Source of the DNA: Muribaculaceae bacterium | GTDB lineage: Bacteria > Bacteroidota > Bacteroidia > Bacteroidales > Muribaculaceae | Direction: 5' to 3' | Assembly: GCA_014867205.1 (NCBI GenBank) | Contig: WGUO01000006.1 | Location: 1 to 64,000 of the forward strand | DNA length: 64,000 bases | Program-made: the position numbers and the translations under genes | In this document: one piece after another, positions 34,696-44,157 of the stretch | Layout of the letters: the number at the start of each line of letters is the position of its first letter | How positions within the stretch are numbered: position 1 is the stretch's first letter | Notes under the pieces: generated by a model | The model's database searches: none | Told to the model about the DNA's origin: nothing | The model's input: the letters and a program-made list of their open reading frames with translations, nothing else

Positions 34696-34720
34696 AACTG
34701 CTGGTTAATTCATGGATGTG

Positions 34721-34752
34721 CAAATATAACTCATATTGTCTAAACCGACAAA
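34721..34752 (-). promoter_or_regulatory. Promoter for the GlmU-like gene
   Basis: On the minus strand TTTG (34752-34749), a 20-bp spacer and TATATTTG (34728-34721), an excellent match to the Bacteroidota consensus 25 bp before the start codon. Confidence 0.78.
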
Positions 34753-35077
34753 TTATTGAGGAGAGAATGACAAAAACTGCCGAATATTTAAGGATGTTAA
34801 ATTGTTTTAATATCTTTTTTGCAAAACCGGTGTAATTTTTAGACATTATATTACACTTTTCGGTCTGCCGGAGCAAAAAGTGACTGTGAAAGACAGAATG
34901 ACAGGTGAAACGCCACTTTTGTTGTCGATATGAAACTTTAATAATGTAAAATGTTTGCCATGCTTAATGAAAAGGGGGAGAATATTAGTCAAAAATTCAT
35001 AAAAAATGCAGAATGAATTGATTTTGTAAAAGAATGTTTCAAAATGCAACTTTTTTCTAAAATTTTATTCGCAAAAA

Positions 35078-35109
35078 TTTGGGAGTGTCGCATTCTTTCT
35101 CTATATTTG
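35078..35109 (+). promoter_or_regulatory. Promoter for the M6 protease gene
   Basis: TTTG (35078-35081), a 20-bp spacer and TATATTTG (35102-35109), an excellent consensus match. It implies a leader of about 135 nt before ATG 35250. Confidence 0.78.
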
Positions 35110-35249
35110 CAAAAACAAAATAGGTAATGCCGGGTTTTTGAAGAGTTTTTTAATGTTTGAAAACACACCAAGGGTTTTTGATTAATTATTAAACGCTGCA
35201 TTGCTCGGCGAGAATCGGATCAAAATATTCTTGAATAAAGACAAGGAGT

Positions 35250-38108
35250 ATGAAAAAGTACATCTACCAAATCGGACTCTTGACATTCGCGGCTGCCTGC
35301 GGGCTGCAGGCGGTGGGAAAGCCTGCCAGGCAGGGGCTGATGACAGTTCCGACTGCCGACGGCGGCCAGCTTAAGGTGCGTCTTGCGGGCGATGAGTTCT
35401 TTCATCAGTATTTCACCGAGGACGGCTATCCTCTGATCGAGAAGGACGGCAGTTTCTATTACTGTGATTACGACGCCAACGGCGATGTGGTCAGCTCGGG
35501 CATCAAGGCCGGGGCTGTCTCTGCGCGTGGCGCCGCGGCCCGCAGTTTTCTGGCAGGTGTCGACAAGGGTAGCCTCGAGCAGCGAATACAGAAGCGTGCC
35601 TCGCGCGCGCCTCGCCGTGCGTCGGCTGTGTCGCAGGCTGTTCCGGCAGTGCGCAAGGCTCCCGCAGCCGCTGCCGACGACAACGACGCACCTCCGTTCG
35701 AGCGCGGCTACGGCCTTTTCCCCGACCTTCGCTTCCCGGCCTACGGCGACCAGAAGGCGATCGTGATTCTGGTAGAGTATACCGATGTGAAGTTCAGCAC
35801 ATCATACGATGCCAAAGACTACTTCACGCGCATGCTTAACGAGGATGGTTTCGCCGACTACGGTGGCACCGGCAGCGCGGCTCAGTTCTTCCGCGAGAAC
35901 TCAGGAGGCCATTTCCGGCCCGAGTTCGACGTGTACGGACCCATAACCCTGGCTCATAACCAGGCGTATTACGGCGGCAATGACTGGTACGGCAACGACC
36001 AGCATCCCGAGGAGATGATCATAGAGGCATGTGCGGCCCTTGACGATATCGTTGACTTCAGCGACTATGACCGCAACGGCGACGGAGTCGTGGACAACGT
36101 TTTCGTATTCTATGCCGGGCGCGGCGAGGCCTCGGGCGGCAGCGCCAACACGGTGTGGCCCCACTCGTGGAACATGACTTCGGCCGGCCATCCCGACCTC
36201 TATTATGACGGTGTGCGGGTGCATACCTACGGTTGCTCGAACGAATGGGAGTCGGGTCGCCCCGACGGCGTCGGCACCTTCGTGCATGAGTTCAGTCATG
36301 TCATGGGGCTGCCCGACCTGTATGCCACGAGCTACACGGGTGCGTTCACGCCTGGCTCCTGGTCGGCTCTGGACTACGGTCCGTACAATAACGACGGCAT
36401 GACTCCCCCCAACTACGGCGCGTTCGAGCGCTACGCGCTCGGATGGCTGAAGCCCCGCGAGATAGACCGCGAGCTCACCGCAACCCTGCAGCCTGTGTCG
36501 GAGAATGTCTGCGGTATAATCCGCACGGCCAAGGACACCGAGTTCTTCCTTGTGGAGAACCGCCAGCAGGAGGGCTGGGACACTTATATCCCGGGCCACG
36601 GCATGCTGGTATGGCATGTGGACTACAACGACTATATATGGAGCAGCAACACGGTCAACAACTCCTCTTCCCACCAATATGTGGACATAGAGGAGGCCGA
36701 CAACTCGCAGTCAGAGTATAGCCGCGACGGTGACTCGTTCCCCGGCTACTCCAACAAGACATCGTTCACGGCCCAGACCAGCCCGGCCATGAAGACCTGG
36801 AACGGCAATGCCGTGAATTTCCCGATCACCGACATAACCGAGAGCGACGGCATCATCACCTTCAATGTGCTCGGCGGCAGCGATGTGCAGATAGAGCCGA
36901 TCAACACGCTTGAGGCCACCGACGTGACGGCCGAGTCGTTCACCCTCAACTGGGAGTCGCCGGCCCAGGGCTGCGACGCGATCCTCAACCTCTATACTAA
37001 AGATGCCGAAGGCAACGCGGAGCACGTTGCCGGCTACCGCAACCGCAACATGGGTTCGGCCACGTCGGTCGCAGTAGAGGGGCTACAGCCCATGACGGCC
37101 TACTACTACACCGTGGCCCACTCCTCGGGCTGGCAGGTATCTGAGCCCTCGGCCGAGCGCGAGGTGTTCACCGGCAAGCGCACCATAGAGTACAGCGCCG
37201 TATCCGCACTCGAGGCAAGCGATATCGTGGCCGAAGGGTTCACGGCAAACTGGCTTCCCCTCGACGACGCCACAGAATATCTGCTTACGGTCAACAGCCT
37301 CGTGCCGGGCGATCCATTCTACGCAACCAATGGTTTTGACGACGGTGTCGACAACCTGCACGGCTGGGATACCAACACCACCATGACCTACGCGATGGAG
37401 TCATACTGCGGCCAGGCCGCCCCGTCGCTGCGCATGTCGAACGGCAAGACACTTACCTCGCCCGTGTATGATGACTTTATCCGCACGCTCTCATTCTGGC
37501 ACCGCGGCAACAACACCACAACCGGCGACCTGATCAATGTCTACGCGAGGACAGCGGAGGACATGGTCTTCCTGGAGTCAGTTGAGGTGGAGAAGACCGC
37601 AGGAGGCGTAATCACTGAGGTCACCGGTTTCCCCGAGGGCACGCTTCAGGTTGTGCTTGAGTTTGACCGCAAGGGCGACAAGGGGAGTCTCGCGATTGAC
37701 GACGTTACCGTAGGCCACGGCATGACCTACACGCGGGTGCCCGTCGAGGGATACAACGACGTGTCTGTCGGCAACGTGCTTGCATTCGCGGTCGAGGGTC
37801 TGCAGCCCCAGTCTCCCTACAGCTATACGGTGCGCGCAACAGACGGCACACTCTTCTCGAAGGTTTCAGGCGAGGTTATGGTACGCACCGGTGAGCCGGT
37901 GGGTATCGACAATGTCACGGCCCCGGGCTTCGCGCTCGGCGTGAACGGCCTCGTGGTGACCGCGACGACAGGCGACCAGATTATCGTGGCCGACTATACC
38001 GGTGCCCTCGTGGCACGCGGCGCACACAAGGTGACACTGCCTCGCGCAGGACTCTACATCGTGAGCGTGCCCGCACAGAACTATGTGAAGAAAATTATCG
38101 CAAGATAA
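35250..38108 (+). CDS. Secreted M6-family metalloprotease with fibronectin III modules
   Basis: 952 residues with a signal peptide (MKKYIYQIGLLTFAAACGLQA). A prodomain (about 25-145, ending in a basic Ala/Arg-rich stretch QKRASRAPRRASAV) is followed by the catalytic domain with zinc motif HEFSHVMGLPD at 346-356, of the immune-inhibitor-A-like M6 family. DYDRNGDGVVDNVFVFYAG upstream is a conserved Ca-binding-like block. Then come two fibronectin-type modules (about 548-640 and 650-870, the second interrupted by a beta-sandwich) and a short C-terminal sorting-like domain ending YIVSVPAQNYVKKIIAR. Likely a surface or secreted peptidase acting on host or dietary proteins. The adhesin-like gene follows after 128 bp. 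Confidence 0.9.
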   Translation: MKKYIYQIGLLTFAAACGLQAVGKPARQGLMTVPTADGGQLKVRLAGDEFFHQYFTEDGYPLIEKDGSFYYCDYDANGDVVSSGIKAGAVSARGAAARSFLAGVDKGSLEQRIQKRASRAPRRASAVSQAVPAVRKAPAAAADDNDAPPFERGYGLFPDLRFPAYGDQKAIVILVEYTDVKFSTSYDAKDYFTRMLNEDGFADYGGTGSAAQFFRENSGGHFRPEFDVYGPITLAHNQAYYGGNDWYGNDQHPEEMIIEACAALDDIVDFSDYDRNGDGVVDNVFVFYAGRGEASGGSANTVWPHSWNMTSAGHPDLYYDGVRVHTYGCSNEWESGRPDGVGTFVHEFSHVMGLPDLYATSYTGAFTPGSWSALDYGPYNNDGMTPPNYGAFERYALGWLKPREIDRELTATLQPVSENVCGIIRTAKDTEFFLVENRQQEGWDTYIPGHGMLVWHVDYNDYIWSSNTVNNSSSHQYVDIEEADNSQSEYSRDGDSFPGYSNKTSFTAQTSPAMKTWNGNAVNFPITDITESDGIITFNVLGGSDVQIEPINTLEATDVTAESFTLNWESPAQGCDAILNLYTKDAEGNAEHVAGYRNRNMGSATSVAVEGLQPMTAYYYTVAHSSGWQVSEPSAEREVFTGKRTIEYSAVSALEASDIVAEGFTANWLPLDDATEYLLTVNSLVPGDPFYATNGFDDGVDNLHGWDTNTTMTYAMESYCGQAAPSLRMSNGKTLTSPVYDDFIRTLSFWHRGNNTTTGDLINVYARTAEDMVFLESVEVEKTAGGVITEVTGFPEGTLQVVLEFDRKGDKGSLAIDDVTVGHGMTYTRVPVEGYNDVSVGNVLAFAVEGLQPQSPYSYTVRATDGTLFSKVSGEVMVRTGEPVGIDNVTAPGFALGVNGLVVTATTGDQIIVADYTGALVARGAHKVTLPRAGLYIVSVPAQNYVKKIIAR

Positions 38109-38236
38109 CCATAACGGTCTGCCGGATGTGTCGAAAGACGCCATCCGGCAGACCAAAATCATTATTTACGGTTCCCTCCGGTTAAAGGTTTCGCCCGGGG
38201 GCAAGGACCAAATATCCAGAAACCATGTGAGTGATT

Positions 38237-41200
38237 ATGAAAAAAATTCTATCGCGGATTTTTTCAGTTGTCCTGATCGCGGCCACGGTGGCAAGTCCGG
38301 CCATGGCACAGATGGCGAAGAAGGCCAAGGCCTCCACGCCCAAGCAGGCAACCGCAACAATGAAGGCGCAGCCCGGCAACAAGGCCGCGCAGAAGAACGC
38401 TAAGAGATTTTTCGAGCTTCAGGCAAAGCCGGTGCAGAAATCAGCATTCCGCTCGGCCAAGAGTACAGTGGCTGCTCCCGTCAAGGCCGCAGCCAGGGCG
38501 GCGGCTGACGTGCCGACAATCTACGGCTCGGTGATCTTCAGTGAAGTATTTGACCAGCAGAATCCGGAAATCGGACTCTATGAGATGCCAAGAAGCGCAG
38601 GTGCATCTACCCTGCTTTTCACCGGCCCGGGAGCCAACTACGGTGGCGTATGTGTAGACGGCACATATTATGCCACGAACTACATGAGCATCTTCGGAAT
38701 GATCTTCATCACCACCGAGGCGTATGATGTGGAAAGTGGAGAGCAGGTAGGCGAATGGAGCCCCGAAGACCTGGGTGTGATCGGCACATATGCGCTTGAT
38801 CCTACTTCGGGAACTGTCTATGGCGTCACCTATAACGAGACCGGTGACGGCAAGCGGCTTGTGACCATCAACTTCACCGATGATGGTCCTGTTGTCTCTA
38901 CTGTCGCTGCCCTTGACGAGATGCAGTGGAACACAATCGCCTTTGACGGAAATGGTCAGCTGTACGGCATTTCATACTCAGGCGAGGCAGTGGGAGATTC
39001 CTTCAATATCACCGGCTCAGCCCTCAACAAGATCAATAAGCAGACAGGTGAGGTTACGGTAGTCGGCGAGACAGGTGTGGCTCCCCAGTATCTCTCGAGC
39101 GGAACTATCGACAAGAAGACCAACCGCATGTTCTGGAACGTCTGCCCCGCTGACGAGAACAGCTACATGTACGAGGTCAACCTTGAGACAGGTGCAGCCG
39201 AACTCCTCTATCAGATTGAGAACGGCGACGAGGTAATGGGTATGTATATCCCGGCACCCGCAGCAGAGCCCACGGCTCCCGCAGAGTGCGAGAACGTTGA
39301 GTTCCACTTCGACGGCGCATCGCTCGAGGGCACATGTACCCTCAAGACTCCGACCACCCTGTTTGACGGCGAGACCGCCGGCACGGGCGAGCTCTTCATC
39401 ATGGTGATGGCCAACGGTGAGATCATCGCAGGCGGCGAGCCTCAGCCCTGGGGCACGGAGATTACCATCCCCGTAGACCTCTCGCTTATGGGCGCAGGCA
39501 TGTATAACTTCACTGTGTTTGCAGCAGGCGACGGCGGCGAAGGTCCGCAGACCAAGATCAAGAACGTATGGGTAGGCGCCGACACCCCCGAGGCTACAAG
39601 CGCAACTCTGGCATACGCCAACGGCAACATGGAGGTCAGCTGGAATGCTGTTGAGGCTTCTGTAAACGGAGGCTACATCAATCTCGACAACCTGACATAC
39701 ACTGTCAAGCGCGCTGACGGCTCGGTGGCAGCCGAGGGCCTGACCACCACTACCTTCACAGAGGCAGTGGCAGAGCCTGAGAACATCACCTCTTACTATT
39801 ATGTGGTATATGCGGTATGCGACGGACTCGAGTCCGCTCCCGCGCAGACCAATACCGTTGTGCTTGGCTCGATCGTTCCTCCCTACACAGCGAACTTCGC
39901 TGAGGACGGCCTCCAGGGCTATACTCTGATAGATGCCAACGAGGACGGCAAGGTATGGACACCATATGGCGAAGCCGTACGCATCCAGTGGAACAGCGAT
40001 ATGGCAATGGACGACTGGATGATCACGCCTGCTATGAAACTTGAGGCCGGCAAGGCATATCTCGTCTCGTTTGATGTTTATGGCGCAAGCACCGCTTATG
40101 TAGAGAAAATCGAAGTCAAGTGGGGCGACAACAACACTGCTGACGCCATGACCAACACTCTTCTTGAGCCTACTGACGTATCAGTGAAGGTTGACAACGC
40201 GATCCATGTGGAGAAGTATATCACACCCGACGCTGACGGAACATACTTTATCGGATTCCACGGCATGTCTGAGGCTGACCAGTATTATCTCTATGTTGCC
40301 AACCTCAGTATTGCAGGCGGCGTCTCGGCAGCAGCTCCGGGTGAGGCCACAAACCTCAAGGTCGAGGGCGATCCGACAGGCGCATTCAAGGCGACTGTAT
40401 CGTTCAACGCTCCTGACAAGACTATGGGCGGCAGCGCACTCGCAAGCCTGACAAAGGTAGAGGTAAGCCGTGGCGAGACTGTTGTCAAGACATTCGACGC
40501 ACCCGAGGTAGGCGCAGCCCTCTCATTTGTTGACGAGTTGACCGAAGGCGGCGACGTTACCTATACAGTAGTCGGTTACAACGAGAATGGCGCGGGTGTT
40601 CCCGCAACCGTTTCCGGATTCGTAGGCTTCGACGTTCCCGCCGGTGTTGCAAGTGCCACTATCTCGCGCACAGCAGTCGAGGGCGAGGTTATGGTGACCT
40701 GGGATGCTGTAACGACCGACATCCACGGACTTCCCTTAGGCGAGGGTGACGTCACTTATACGGTATGCGTCTATGACCAGGGCTGGGTACCTATAGCAGA
40801 GGGCCTGACAGCTACTTCCTACACTTACCAGGCTGTAGAGGCCGGTCAGCAGGATTTCGTACAGGTCGGCGTAATACCCTTCACATCTATCGGCCAGGGC
40901 GACGGCGCAATTACTGACATGATTCCTGTCGGCACACCTTATGCAGGTCTTGAGGAGTCGTTTGCAAACGGTGAGCTCCACTACATCTGGGGACTCTCGG
41001 CAATCGGCAACGGTACAGTAGCGATCACAGACGATGAGCTGGTACCCTCACAGGACGGTGACAACGGTACTATCGCAATCAGCAGCCGTCAGGTTGACGA
41101 AGGCGCAAGCTTCTTCTCCGGTCTCGTATCGCTCGAGGGTATCGTGAATCCGGGTCTGTCATTCTACACCTACAATGTGATGAATGAAGAGGGCAATCCC

Positions 41201-42799
41201 GATATCAATGAGATTTCGGTAAGCATACGCACCGCTGACCAGGAAAACTGGACGGAGGTCTACGGTCCGAAGACTGTCGAGGAAATCGTTGGCGCAGGCG
41301 TCGATGGCTGGGGTAAGGTAACTATTGATCTCTCATCTTATGCAAACCAGACCATCCAGTTCCAGATCACGGCAATTACCAAGTATTACGTATACACCTT
41401 CTTCGACAACATCAAGGTTGCATCTGTTCTCGAGAATGACCTTAAGGCCGCTTCGATCACCGCACCCGCAACCGTAAATGCAGGCGCAGACTATACTGTA
41501 GACGTCAAGGTATTCAATGAGGGTACCAAGGATGCCGGCAACTTCAGCGTAGAGCTCTATGCAGACGAGGAACTCCTGGAGACCAAGGCTGTCGAGAGCC
41601 TCGCTCCGTCAGCAAGCGTAGTGGTAAGCTTCGACGAGTCGATGTCTGTACTCGCAACCGAGCCCGTCAGCTATTATGCAAAGGTTGTCTATGCAGCCGA
41701 TGAGAACATGGAGAACAACCAGACCGAGAGTGTCACAGTGACTCCGAAGGTGTCTACTCTGCCTACGGTAACTGACCTCAAGGCTTCTCAGGTAGCCGAG
41801 GGCGTCGAGCTGACATGGACAGAGCCCAACCTCGAGGGTGGCGTGGCTGAGCCTGTCACCGAGGACTTCGAGGATGGCGACGCATTCGCAGCCGAGTATG
41901 GCGAGTGGACATTCGCTGACCTCGACGGCTCGGAGGTAGGCGGCTTCCAGAGCATGGACGTTCCCAACATCACTCCGGGTACGACAAAGGGCTCCTTCTG
42001 GATCTGGGATCAGACCAACGGCGTCGGCAACCAGACCTTCAACGCCCACAGCGGCATGAAGTATCTCTTCGCCCTGTTCCGCTACGATGACGGCACGACC
42101 GACGACTGGGCAATCTCGCCCGAGCTCTGCGGCGACGCTCAGACCATCTCGTTCTACGCCAAGAGCTACTCGAAGGATTATCCCGAGAAGATCCGCGTAC
42201 TCTACAACACATCCGCAAGCCTCGAGCCCTCTGACTTTGTAGAGGTACAGGCTGCCGTGACAGTTCCGGGTGACTGGACACTGTATGAGGTACAGCTCCC
42301 CGCAGGCGCTAAGCACTTCGCAATCAACAGCTGCGCGACCGGCTCGTTCATGCTGATGATTGACGACGTGACCTACACTCCGGCAGGCAACACAGGCTCG
42401 CTCGAGCTCAAGGGCTACAATGTATACCGCGACGGCGTGAAGATCAACGATGCCCTCGTAGAGGACACCAAGTTCATCGACGCCAACGTAGAGGCAGATG
42501 CACAGTACACCTACGTTGTGACTGCAGTCTACACCGACAAGGGTGAGTCCGCAGGTTCTAACGAGGCAGTCATCACCGTAGTAGGCATTGACAGTGTGCT
42601 CAACGGCGCGGTATCTGTATCGGTTGTCGCACATGACATCGTGATCCGCAATGCCGAGGGCCAGGCAGTAAGCGTGGCCTCTGCAAACGGAGCCGTAGTA
42701 TTCAGCGGAGTCGCAGATAATGTGACCAAGGTCAATGTGGCATCAGGCGTTTACGTCGTGAAGGCCGGCAAGACCGTAAGGAAAGTAATGGTTAAATAA
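38237..42799 (+). CDS. Giant secreted adhesin-like protein with choice-of-anchor J and fibronectin III domains
   Basis: 1520 residues from ATG 38237; a GTG two codons earlier is possible. A signal peptide (MKKILSRIFSVVLIAAT ... AMAQ) is followed by an unusual Lys/Ala-rich segment (about 27-90) and a propeller-like region (about 95-340). Fibronectin-like modules follow (about 345-560), then a choice-of-anchor J/cleaved-adhesin domain (about 555-700; DDWMITPAMKL), more fibronectin modules, a second anchor J-like lectin fold (about 910-1070), a CARDB-like domain (about 1075-1175) and a third anchor J domain (about 1215-1385; DDWAISPELCGDAQ). The C-terminal sorting domain ends TVRKVMVK. Such domains bind glycans or surfaces. 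Compared with the M6 gene it uses more GTA and GCA codons. Confidence 0.85.
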   Translation: MKKILSRIFSVVLIAATVASPAMAQMAKKAKASTPKQATATMKAQPGNKAAQKNAKRFFELQAKPVQKSAFRSAKSTVAAPVKAAARAAADVPTIYGSVIFSEVFDQQNPEIGLYEMPRSAGASTLLFTGPGANYGGVCVDGTYYATNYMSIFGMIFITTEAYDVESGEQVGEWSPEDLGVIGTYALDPTSGTVYGVTYNETGDGKRLVTINFTDDGPVVSTVAALDEMQWNTIAFDGNGQLYGISYSGEAVGDSFNITGSALNKINKQTGEVTVVGETGVAPQYLSSGTIDKKTNRMFWNVCPADENSYMYEVNLETGAAELLYQIENGDEVMGMYIPAPAAEPTAPAECENVEFHFDGASLEGTCTLKTPTTLFDGETAGTGELFIMVMANGEIIAGGEPQPWGTEITIPVDLSLMGAGMYNFTVFAAGDGGEGPQTKIKNVWVGADTPEATSATLAYANGNMEVSWNAVEASVNGGYINLDNLTYTVKRADGSVAAEGLTTTTFTEAVAEPENITSYYYVVYAVCDGLESAPAQTNTVVLGSIVPPYTANFAEDGLQGYTLIDANEDGKVWTPYGEAVRIQWNSDMAMDDWMITPAMKLEAGKAYLVSFDVYGASTAYVEKIEVKWGDNNTADAMTNTLLEPTDVSVKVDNAIHVEKYITPDADGTYFIGFHGMSEADQYYLYVANLSIAGGVSAAAPGEATNLKVEGDPTGAFKATVSFNAPDKTMGGSALASLTKVEVSRGETVVKTFDAPEVGAALSFVDELTEGGDVTYTVVGYNENGAGVPATVSGFVGFDVPAGVASATISRTAVEGEVMVTWDAVTTDIHGLPLGEGDVTYTVCVYDQGWVPIAEGLTATSYTYQAVEAGQQDFVQVGVIPFTSIGQGDGAITDMIPVGTPYAGLEESFANGELHYIWGLSAIGNGTVAITDDELVPSQDGDNGTIAISSRQVDEGASFFSGLVSLEGIVNPGLSFYTYNVMNEEGNPDINEISVSIRTADQENWTEVYGPKTVEEIVGAGVDGWGKVTIDLSSYANQTIQFQITAITKYYVYTFFDNIKVASVLENDLKAASITAPATVNAGADYTVDVKVFNEGTKDAGNFSVELYADEELLETKAVESLAPSASVVVSFDESMSVLATEPVSYYAKVVYAADENMENNQTESVTVTPKVSTLPTVTDLKASQVAEGVELTWTEPNLEGGVAEPVTEDFEDGDAFAAEYGEWTFADLDGSEVGGFQSMDVPNITPGTTKGSFWIWDQTNGVGNQTFNAHSGMKYLFALFRYDDGTTDDWAISPELCGDAQTISFYAKSYSKDYPEKIRVLYNTSASLEPSDFVEVQAAVTVPGDWTLYEVQLPAGAKHFAINSCATGSFMLMIDDVTYTPAGNTGSLELKGYNVYRDGVKINDALVEDTKFIDANVEADAQYTYVVTAVYTDKGESAGSNEAVITVVGIDSVLNGAVSVSVVAHDIVIRNAEGQAVSVASANGAVVFSGVADNVTKVNVASGVYVVKAGKTVRKVMVK

Positions 42800-42833
42800 A
42801 TCGAGGCCGGTCTTACCGGCTACGATATCTGCC

Positions 42834-42868
42834 CGGGGGGGGCGCGGAATTTCCGCGCCCCCTTTTTC
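42834..42868 (+). terminator. Rho-independent terminator after the adhesin-like gene
   Basis: GGGGGCGCGG (42838-42847), loop AATTT and CCGCGCCCCC (42853-42862) form a perfect 10-bp GC stem, followed by TTTTT. A smaller hairpin GCCGGT-CTT-ACCGGC lies just upstream (42806-42820). Confidence 0.9.
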
Positions 42869-42964
42869 GGCCCGATGCAGTCGGGAGCGGGATGCGCAAG
42901 GATATTGATAAGGATATGGAAAGGATATGGAAAAAGGCGAAAAAGTCATAAATTTTATAAAAAG

Positions 42965-42996
42965 TTTGTGTAAGACATTGATTTTTTGTATCTTTG
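42965..42996 (+). promoter_or_regulatory. Promoter of the str-S10-spc-alpha superoperon
   Basis: TTTG (42965-42968), a 20-bp spacer and TATCTTTG (42989-42996) match the Bacteroidota consensus exactly. The predicted transcript starts near 43003. Confidence 0.82.
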
Positions 42997-43139
42997 CAGC
43001 GCAATAAGAGGCGGCAAGACGCTTCAGCGCGGGCTAAACGGTTGGTCAGCAATCGTTTGGCGTGCGTTGTATGTGTGACGCGCTGCATCTTCGCAGAGAG
43101 AAACCAAATAAATAAACAGCATAAATAAACAGACAAAGA

Positions 43140-43523
43140 ATGCCTACAATTCAGCAATTAGTAAGAAAAGGGCGGAGCGTTCTTAAAGACAAGAGCAAGT
43201 CGCCGGCCTTGGATTCGTGTCCCCAGCGTCGCGGCGTGTGCGTGCGTGTCTACACCACCACCCCCAAGAAGCCTAACTCGGCAATGAGAAAAGTAGCGCG
43301 TGTGCGCCTTACCAACGGCAAGGAGGTCAACAGCTACATACCGGGAGAGGGCCACAACCTGCAGGAGCACTCGATCGTGATGGTTCGCGGCGGCCGTGTG
43401 AAGGATCTTCCCGGTGTGCGCTACCACATCGTTCGCGGCACACTCGATACCGCAGGAGTCCAGGGCCGTACACAGCGTCGCTCGAAGTACGGAGCCAAGC
43501 GTCCCAAGGCAGCCAAGAAATAA
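43140..43523 (+). CDS. rpsL: 30S ribosomal protein S12
   Basis: 127 residues. S12 shapes the decoding centre. The streptomycin-site segments are wild type in form: TTPKKPNSAMRK (first conserved Lys) and LPGVRYHIVRG. First gene of the superoperon, preceded by a structured leader. Upstream lies a secreted-protein gene rather than rpoBC, which often precede rpsL in other bacteria. Confidence 0.98.
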   Translation: MPTIQQLVRKGRSVLKDKSKSPALDSCPQRRGVCVRVYTTTPKKPNSAMRKVARVRLTNGKEVNSYIPGEGHNLQEHSIVMVRGGRVKDLPGVRYHIVRGTLDTAGVQGRTQRRSKYGAKRPKAAKK

Positions 43524-43666
43524 GGGCTGCGTCTTACAAATCAATCAAAATCATCAACGTTTTTGATTTATTGGATGGCTAATGGTTGAGTAAACCGGGC
43601 AAGAGAGCCGGGTTGAAGATTGCAAAAGCAGCCGAAATCAAAACATTAAACAAGACTACTCAAGAA

Positions 43667-44143
43667 ATGAGAAAAGCAAAGCCTAAGAAAAGGGTGATCC
43701 TGCCGGATCCCGTTTTTCACGACGTAAAGGTAACCAAGTTCGTTAACCATCTGATGTACGATGGCAAGAAGAACACAGCTTACACCATCTTCTACACCGC
43801 ATTGGAGACCGTGAAGGCCAAGATGTCCAACGAGGAGAAGAGCGGACTCGAGATCTGGAAGCAGGCCCTCGAGAAGGTCACTCCCCAGGTGGAGGTTAAG
43901 TCACGCCGCATCGGCGGCGCCACCTTCCAGGTGCCTACAGAGATCCGTGGTGACCGCAAGGAGTCGATATCAATGAAAAATCTCATCAACTATGCACGCA
44001 AGCGCGGCGGCAAGACAATGGCCGACAAGCTCGCAGCCGAGATCGTTGACGCATTCAACGAGCAGGGTGGTGCCTTCAAGAGAAAAGAGGATATGCACCG
44101 CATGGCCGAGGCTAACCGCGCGTTTGCACATTTCAGATTTTAA
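43667..44143 (+). CDS. rpsG: 30S ribosomal protein S7
   Basis: 158 residues from ATG 43667 (MRKAKPKKRVILPDPVF). The frame is open to a TTG at 43586, but those 27 codons have no family counterpart. S7 nucleates assembly of the 30S head and is a classic translational repressor of the str operon in E. coli. The 143-bp gap after rpsL leaves room for such a site. KSRRIGGATFQVPTEIR and RKRGGKTMADKLAAEI are typical. Confidence 0.97.
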   Translation: MRKAKPKKRVILPDPVFHDVKVTKFVNHLMYDGKKNTAYTIFYTALETVKAKMSNEEKSGLEIWKQALEKVTPQVEVKSRRIGGATFQVPTEIRGDRKESISMKNLINYARKRGGKTMADKLAAEIVDAFNEQGGAFKRKEDMHRMAEANRAFAHFRF

Positions 44144-44157
44144 ATTGATGATTGAAA

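Larger units (their letters stand above)
34696..35249. other. 554-bp AT-rich divergent intergenic region
   Basis: It holds the leftward promoter of the GlmU-like gene (34721-34752) and the rightward promoter of the M6 protease (35078-35109). Between them an inverted repeat GTGTAAT (34830-34836) and ATTACAC (34850-34856), followed by TTTTCGG, could be a terminator or operator with no obvious gene attached. Nothing else is recognised. Confidence 0.7.
42800..43139 (+). other. 340-bp spacer: terminator, str promoter and structured leader
   Basis: It contains the terminator of the preceding gene, the superoperon promoter (42965-42996), then about 137 nt of leader. In the leader, GCTAAACGGTTG (43033-43044) and CAATCGTTTGGC (43050-43061) pair into a 12-bp stem with two G-U pairs and a 5-nt loop. 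The A-rich end of the leader (AAACCAAATAAATAAACAGC) precedes rpsL. No open frame is credible here. Confidence 0.75.

Noticed and set aside
43586..43666. TTG-initiated N-terminal extension of S7
   Set aside because: S7 proteins start at the MRKAKP position; the extra codons are spacer between rpsL and rpsG.
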